This document shows, piece by piece, positions 58,564 to 64,000 of a DNA stretch of 64,000 nucleotides. The stretch's first letter is position 1. The number at the start of each line of letters is the position of its first letter. Both the position numbers and the translations under genes were made by a program. This DNA comes from Saprospiraceae bacterium. Its GTDB lineage: Bacteria; Bacteroidota; Bacteroidia; Chitinophagales; Saprospiraceae. The notes beneath the pieces were generated by a model. That model worked only from the letters and a program-made list of their open reading frames with translations. It made no database searches and was not told the origin of the DNA. Location of the stretch: NCBI GenBank assembly GCA_016717105.1, contig JADKGF010000002.1:1-64000 (forward strand), in the 5' to 3' direction.

Positions 58564-61279
58564 ATGGATATTCACGATATACATAGCGACAATCCCACCA
58601 GTGGCGACGAATTGGTAACGCTCAATGGTATGTATAAGGAGTATTTTCTCGATTATGCTTCTTATGTGATTCTCGAACGGGCCGTACCAGATATTGATGA
58701 CGGACTCAAGCCTGTACAAAGGCGTATCCTTCATGCTATGAAAGAGATGGACGATGGTCGCTATCACAAAGTAGCTAATATCATTGGGCAAACCATGCAA
58801 TACCATCCACATGGAGATGCAGCGATCGGTGATGCACTGGTCAATATGGGCCAAAAGGATTTATTGATAGATTGTCAGGGAAACTGGGGCGATGTCAGGA
58901 CGGGTGACTCAGCAGCAGCACCGAGGTATATTGAAGCCAGACTAACAAAGTTTGCACTTGAAGTTCTTTTTAATCCGCAGACCACAGATTGGCAACTTAC
59001 TTACGATGGCCGTAAAAAAGAGCCTATCACTTTGCCGGTAAAATTTCCATTGGTACTTTCGCAAGGTGTAGAAGGTATTGCAGTTGGACTTTCTACAAAA
59101 ATATTGCCACACAATTTTATAGAATTAATCAAGGCATCCATAAGAATCCTTCAGGGTAAGTCATTTTCAGATCTTACCAGACTTTCAGACTGGTGGAATG
59201 GTCGATGTCACGGAGTATCAGGATGGACATCGAGGTGGAAGAGTGAAGATCAGAGCTAAGATAGTCCAATTGGACAAAAGTACGCTCAATATCGTCGAAT
59301 TGCCATTTGGCGTGACCACCAATACTTTGATAGAATCTATCCTGAAGGCGAATGACAAGGGACAGATCAAAATCAAAAAGGTAAACGACAATACGGCCAA
59401 AGATGTAGAAATACAGATAGAATTGATGCCTGGCGTGTCACCTGATGTTACGATAGACGCGCTTTATGCTTTTACAGATTGTGAAGTATCGTACTCGCCG
59501 AATGCCTGTGTCATTGTTGATAACAAACCGATGTTCCTGTCTGTCTCAGAGATTCTTCGTATTTCTACTATGCAGACGATGGAGCTTCTCCGCCGAGAGT
59601 TAGAAATAAAAAAAGGAGAACTCGAAGAAAAATGGCACAATGCAAGTCTAGAGAAAATATTTATTGAAAATAGAATCTATCGCGATATAGAAGAGTGCGA
59701 AAGCTTCGAAGAAGTCATTACTACAATAGATCTCGGTCTCAAAAAGTATGTGGCTACGCCTTCAGATCCATTAAAACCTGGAGATAATCGCCTCATGATG
59801 ATGCGCGATATTACTGAAGATGATATCACTCGCCTTACGGAAATAAAGATCAAAAGGATATCAAAATACAATAAATTTAAGGCAGATGAGATGATGGCTC
59901 AGCTTCTTGCAGATCTAGAGCAAGTCAAACACGATCTCTTGCATCTGACCGATTTTACTATTGCTTACTTTGAGCGACTTTTAGAAAAATATGGTAAAGG
60001 CCGAGAGAGACGCACTATTATCACATCATTTGACACCATCGAACTCAAAGAAGTTGTGGCAAATAATGCCAAATTGTATGTGGACAGAGTAGAAGGATTC
60101 ATCGGTATGGGTATGAAAAAAGATGAATTCGTCTGTGATTGTTCGGATATAGCAGATGTCATTGCATTTACTAGAGATGGCAAATTTAAAGTTGTAAAAA
60201 TTGCCGATAAAGTATTCGTAGGCAAGGACATCATTCATGCCGCTGTATGGCTCAAATCAGATGATCGTACTACCTACAATCTGGTGTATCTGGATGGAAA
60301 ATCAGGCAAGTCTTTTGGCAAACGCTTTAATGTCACAGCAATAACCAGAGATAAGGAATACGATCTTACTCAAGGAACCAAAGGGTCGAAAATCCTGTAT
60401 TTTACAGCAAATAGTAATGGCGAATCAGAAATAGTCAATATCCAATTGACACAAAGTTCAACAGCCAAGAAGAAGGTATTTGATTTTGATTTTGGAGATT
60501 TGGCGATCAAAGGTCGGGCATCGCAAGGTAATATTGTTACTAAGTATCCTGTAAGAAAGGTGACCCAAGTTTCTGTGGGCAAATCTTCACTTGGAGCCAT
60601 GCAAATTTATATGGATGAAGTCAGTGGTAAGCTCAATCAAGACGAACGCGGTAAATATCTAGGTGCTTTCGATACTGGAAGTAAGTTGCTGAGTATTTAT
60701 AAAGATGGATCTTATGAAATCAATGAACTAGATCTGAATAAAAAATATGATGTCAATAACCTGATGGAAATAGGAAATTATCAGGAAAGCTCTGTCATTA
60801 GTGCTGTATATTTTGAAGGAGAGAAAGGATGGACGATGGTCAAAAGGTTCAAAATCGAAACTAGTACCTATGATCAGAAATTTACCTTCATACCAGATAC
60901 ACCGGGTACTAAGCTGTATTTTGCTTCAATGGACAAATTGCCAGTGATAAAATACGGGTATAACGTCGGCAAAACAAAGGAAGAACGCGAAGTAGCATTA
61001 GCAGAATTTATTGAAATCAAGGGTTGGAAAGCACTTGGCAACAAACTCATAGATGCAAAATTGACAAAAGTCGAAAAGCTAGAAAGTGGCCAAGCGGATG
61101 AAGAAATAGAAGTATTAGAACAAGAAGATATAAATATAGAAGTAAGTACACCTGCCGAACCTGAAAAGCCAGTAAAACGTCCTGAAATCAAACTTCCTTC
61201 AGAGACCAATACTAAGGATACTGATAGTGAGGATCATTCAGGATATAAGCCAGGAGATACGATAGAGTTTGATTTTTGA
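58564..61279 (+). CDS. parC: DNA topoisomerase IV subunit A (one frameshift)
   Basis: About 905 residues after repair. The start at 58564 gives MDIHDIHSDNPTSGDELVTL. The breakage-reunion domain has ASYVILERAVPDIDDGLKPV, YHPHGDAAIGDALVNM and the active-site Tyr in APRYIEARLTKFAL. An extra base in the T-run near 59190 breaks the frame; the correct frame resumes at FQTGGMVDVTEYQDGHRGGR. The coiled coil and beta-pinwheel C-terminal domain follow, then an acidic tail ending GDTIEFDF. The YVILERAVPDIDDG form and the length match the Bacteroidota ParC group rather than GyrA. It decatenates daughter chromosomes with ParE, which is not in this window. The shift is probably a sequence error. Confidence 0.92.
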
Positions 61280-61331
61280 TGCAAGAAGTAAATTTGATTG
61301 GTAGTCAAAGTGAAACTAAGATTTCATGAAG

Positions 61332-61607
61332 TTAAGTCATTTTTTCTTTTTTTGAAGGTACAGGATCGTGGCCGTGGCCGCCCCAAGGATGGCATCGAGC
61401 TATTCTTTTTAATCCTAACCAAATGCCTTTTAGTGGTCCCCATTCATTGATGGCATCGATCATATATTGTGAACAAGTAGGTTGATATCTACAAGACGGA
61501 GGCAGTAGTGGTGACAAGAATTTTTGATAAACTCTTACTGGCAGAATGGCTATTTGACTCAATATTTTCACAATTCTATGGGATTTTGCGTTGATTTTAC
61601 CACTCAA
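61332..61607 (-). CDS. yidD: Membrane protein insertion efficiency factor YidD
   Basis: 91 residues. The conserved block LPVRVYQKFLSPLLPPSCRY and PTCSQYMIDAINEWGPLKG, with ARCHPWGGHGHDPVP, identify the family; the three Cys and the amphipathic N-terminal helix are in place. It assists YidC-dependent insertion of inner-membrane proteins. Its start overlaps the end of the DUF6702 gene by 11 bases; rnpA and yidC, its usual neighbours in other phyla, are not here. Confidence 0.94.
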   Translation of the reverse strand: MSGKINAKSHRIVKILSQIAILPVRVYQKFLSPLLPPSCRYQPTCSQYMIDAINEWGPLKGIWLGLKRIARCHPWGGHGHDPVPSKKEKMT

Positions 61608-62106
61608 ATTTGTTGGTAAAAGTCGTTGTATTAAATATTGTAAATCCTTTTTTCTTATTATCCACTGTAAAATCTACAATGTTTTTTTGATCATTATATA
61701 TTTCAGTCAGGATCGTATTGGTTACGTGGAGCGATTTTATGTTTTTGACACCCAAAACTTCAAAATGACACCAAACAGCCAATTTATCAGCTGTAACTTC
61801 TTTGCCCAATATAGAATAACTCAATTGCTTGTTGCCTGATGATATTTTCAATTTGTTTTTGATATATGATTCGATCATAAGATCACAATCGGCAATTTCC
61901 TTTGATGTGCCAATATTTACTTGCTTTTTATTGGTGCTTTTGATGGCATCTTCTAGATCGTCTATGAAGATATGTGCAGAAATTTGTACATCTCCACTTG
62001 TCGTTTCATAATTTATCTCGCATCGGCTGATATGAAAATCGTGGGCAACCTTATTTCCTATATATGGATTTAACAATAATGAGATGATCAAAATAAAACT
62101 TTGCAT
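61597..62106 (-). CDS. DUF6702-type exported protein
   Basis: 169 residues. A signal-like start MQSFILIISLLLNPYIGNKV is followed by AHDFHISRCEINYETTSGDV, which has the H-x-x-H/Y-S-start typical of DUF6702 proteins of Bacteroidota, and mostly beta-strand sequence to the end FTIFNTTTFTNKFEW. Function unknown. It lies upstream of, and overlaps, yidD on the same strand, so the two share a transcript. Confidence 0.75.
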   Translation of the reverse strand: MQSFILIISLLLNPYIGNKVAHDFHISRCEINYETTSGDVQISAHIFIDDLEDAIKSTNKKQVNIGTSKEIADCDLMIESYIKNKLKISSGNKQLSYSILGKEVTADKLAVWCHFEVLGVKNIKSLHVTNTILTEIYNDQKNIVDFTVDNKKKGFTIFNTTTFTNKFEW

Positions 62107-62197
62107 AAATATGAAACTGAAAAGACAGCAAATAAGTTTCTATAAATGAGGCAATAGAATAAAAATGACTTTTAAAATTAATTAAATTAGTACAAAA

Positions 62198-62690
62198 ATG
62201 ACATTAGAGATACGATTACGTAATTTATTTTATATGTATCAATTTTCATTAATTTGGATTGTTTTTATAATTGTTTTTCCTATTTTGGGAAGCAATAAGG
62301 ACCTTCCACCTACCTATATAATTATTGCTTTATATATTATTATTATTATACTTTCCATTATTTTATCTTAATATATTAAGGAAATTTTATGGAATGGATA
62401 AGTTAAAAAAAATAGTAATCAGCGATAGAATCGAATTTTATAACAATGAAATATAAATTGGGTCGTTTTCACTTCAAGAGATCAAATCAATAGTTTATTA
62501 TAAACCGCTTACTTTTAAAATCGGGGATATTTATAAGTTATCATTTACTTTACCTAATGGTGAGAATTATACTATTACTTCAATCATGTTTAAAAATTCT
62601 GATGAATTTGAATTATTTTGTAATTATTTTCCGCAGGATGTATTTAAACCTATGTATGTTAAATTAGATAAAATATTAAGTGACAATTAA
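62198..62690 (+). pseudogene. Small two-helix membrane protein with a soluble PH-like tail, broken by a frameshift and a stop
   Basis: ATG 62198 opens 57 codons with two hydrophobic segments (FSLIWIVFIIVFPILG and IIIALYIIIIILSIIL) and a TAA at 62369-62371. Another frame begins just before (LNILRKFYGMDKLKK), runs through VISDRIEFYNNEI, meets TAA at 62454-62456, and continues in the same frame (IGSFSLQEIKSIVYYKPLTF, LSFTLPNGENYTITSIMFK) to TAA at 62690. Joined, this is one protein of about 155 residues with two helices and a bacterial-PH-like domain. Whether the defects are real decay or sequence errors is open. No family is named with certainty. Confidence 0.55.
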
Positions 62691-63028
62691 TTTGCACATC
62701 TCTAATCTCGACATAGAATATTTTAACAATGCCAATTTACACGATTATTAGCTAATTTGAGACAAAAAATTATTGATAGACTACAACATTCTTCTTCACA
62801 AGTAACACATAGATATCATTGTACTTATTTCCATATAATGGAACATCAACATCTAAGATATCCGAATTTTGGAAAATATTTTTTGTAAAAAATTTGTAAT
62901 ATATTGAATGTCAGCATATTAAAACAGTGGTATGTTAATTGGATTTGGTGTATCAAATTAATGATATACACCAAATCTCCTTTAAAAAAGTGATTTTTAT
63001 TTTTTTAAACATATAAAACAAATTTTTT
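62691..63028. other. Intergenic region with a 12-base inverted repeat
   Basis: About 340 AT-rich bases without a credible gene. GATTTGGTGTAT (62942-62953) and ATACACCAAATC (62966-62977) form a perfect inverted repeat with a 12-base loop, 51 bases before the protease ATG. It has no T-run on the plus strand, so it may be an operator or a leader structure rather than a terminator. Confidence 0.55.
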
Positions 63029-64000
63029 ATGAACTCCAAATTTTTTTTATCAGTTGTAATCTTTGCTATATTAATATTAGCAAGTTGTAGTGATGATCAA
63101 GTATTAAACACTGATGTGGGTGATACCATCAAGCAAGAGCATTCACAAAATGCCAACTTTATCCCGAACCAATACATAGTTGTATTAAAGAATGATGCAT
63201 TGAAAAATATCGATGCTAGATATGTAAATCAAGACAATTACGATCAATTGAAACAAGAATTTCAATCAGAGGTACATGGCTTCTTATCCGAAAAAAGAAT
63301 TCAGATCACACAGCCTAACGAGGTTTTCATCAAAGTATTAAAAGGGTTTTCTGCAACACTTACGCCATCTGAACTATTAGCCTTGCAAGGAGACAGAAGG
63401 GTAGATTTTATAGAGCAAGAGCAAGTAATCACTGTGGAAGGCAACCAATCACTCGCCGTGAGCTGTGCTGATAATCTGTCTGAAATAGTACCATGCGGTG
63501 TAACAAAAGTCCAAGGTGGTATGCCATATACAGGTGGTAAAAAAGCATTCATCATCGACACTGGAATCGACCTTAATCATGTGGACCTTCATGTAAGTAA
63601 TTCATTGAAATTTAATGCCTTTAAAACTGGTCTTGAGAAAGGAAAACCGCAAGACTTACACGGACATGGCACTCATGTAGCGGGTATAGTAGGTGCGATA
63701 GCTAATAATAATAAAGGTGTAGTAGGCGTAGCAGCTGGTGTAGAACTGGTAGCTGTAAAAGTATTGAATAAATATGGCTCTGGCTCACTAGCTGGTGTAG
63801 TTTCAGGAATCGACTATGTAGCATCTCATGGTGAAGCGGGAGATGTTGCGAATATGAGCTTAGGTGGAGGTATCTCCTCCACGTTAGACCTTGCGGTATT
63901 CAATGCTTCAAGCAATGGAATATGGTTTACATTAGCTGCGGGCAACAGTGCCAGCGACGCTAATTTCACATCACCTGCTAGAATAAACGGACCTTATATC
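63029..64000 (+). CDS. Subtilisin-like (S8) serine protease lipoprotein, 3' end outside the window
   Basis: 324 codons are open to the right edge. The start MNSKFFLSVVIFAILILASC has a lipobox LASC, so the protease is probably lipid-anchored. An inhibitor I9-like propeptide follows (FIPNQYIVVLKNDALKN, KVLKGFSATLTPSEL, VDFIEQEQVITVEG). The catalytic domain has Asp177 in AFIIDTGIDLNH, His213 in HGHGTHVAGIVGA and the oxyanion Asn306 in LAAGNSASD. The catalytic Ser (GTSMA) lies beyond the window. It is likely to cleave extracellular or periplasmic proteins. Any C-terminal sorting domain cannot be seen. Confidence 0.93.
   Translation, partial: MNSKFFLSVVIFAILILASCSDDQVLNTDVGDTIKQEHSQNANFIPNQYIVVLKNDALKNIDARYVNQDNYDQLKQEFQSEVHGFLSEKRIQITQPNEVFIKVLKGFSATLTPSELLALQGDRRVDFIEQEQVITVEGNQSLAVSCADNLSEIVPCGVTKVQGGMPYTGGKKAFIIDTGIDLNHVDLHVSNSLKFNAFKTGLEKGKPQDLHGHGTHVAGIVGAIANNNKGVVGVAAGVELVAVKVLNKYGSGSLAGVVSGIDYVASHGEAGDVANMSLGGGISSTLDLAVFNASSNGIWFTLAAGNSASDANFTSPARINGPYI

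Overview
The window is an AT-rich chromosomal segment of a Bacteroidota bacterium, most likely a Saprospiria-like lineage (inference). Four secreted proteins carry type IX secretion (T9SS) sorting domains (three type A, one type B), and one of them has SprB-type repeats. Characteristic families are present: DUF3127, TIGR02757, DUF6702, a ParC-type topoisomerase subunit, archaeal/eukaryote-like ProRS and a Bacteroidota-type decarboxylase paired with a deoxyhypusine-synthase homologue. Promoters, where visible, show the Bacteroidota -7 box TAnnTTTG, and Shine-Dalgarno sequences are essentially absent.

Layout. 1-2.6 kb: end of an unrecognised gene, then a damaged minus-strand PKD/BNR-type T9SS protein cut by a GC-rich, poly-C block that looks like bad sequence. 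2.8-6 kb: thrS, a TesB-type thioesterase and a small membrane protein. 6.2-9.3 kb: a decayed receptor-L/LRR-like T9SS gene, a MORN-repeat lipoprotein and a broken vanadium-haloperoxidase/PAP2 gene. 9.6-15.5 kb: argS, glnS, an Lrp/AsnC regulator and a C-terminal processing protease. 15.9-20.3 kb: a 1,460-residue modular surface protein with C-type-lectin-like, dockerin-like and cohesin-like modules. 20.4-25.7 kb: ruvX, def, rnhA, tatD, tRNA-Ser(GGA) and an ExbB/ExbD energy-transduction operon. 25.8-30.9 kb: an ABC exporter, an SGNH hydrolase, a 54-residue membrane protein with a DUF3127 protein, and proS. 31-38 kb: a Trp/Asn-repeat secreted protein, an OmpP1/FadL-like porin and an SprB-like adhesin. 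38-46.6 kb: gyrB, mutL, two rhomboid proteases, an EEP-family nuclease/phosphatase, nadA and a GNAT acetyltransferase. 46.6-54.7 kb: transketolase, rimP-nusA-infB behind a hairpin leader, a TIGR02757 gene and a DUF1648 gene. 54.9-58.4 kb: the decarboxylase/deoxyhypusine-synthase-like pair and glycerate kinase. 58.5-64 kb: parC, yidD/DUF6702, a broken small membrane gene and the 5' part of a subtilisin-like lipoprotein protease.

Most of the window is housekeeping: four aminoacyl-tRNA synthetases, translation initiation and transcription elongation factors, topoisomerases, mismatch repair and NAD synthesis. Between these sit long T9SS cargo genes that probably mediate surface adhesion or matrix formation.

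Data quality matters here. Single-base frameshifts interrupt argS, proS, mutL, infB and parC, which cannot all be dead in a living cell, as well as several secreted-protein genes. Many lie in homopolymers and go in both directions. I therefore read most broken genes as intact genes with uncorrected indels. The 5' end of infB and the block at 571-830 look like larger assembly defects. No CRISPR array, rRNA, insertion sequence or prophage was seen. I found no clearly new system. The most interesting candidates are the lectin/cohesin/dockerin surface protein and its leader, the decarboxylase-DHS pair, and the DUF3127 protein with an SSB-like tail.
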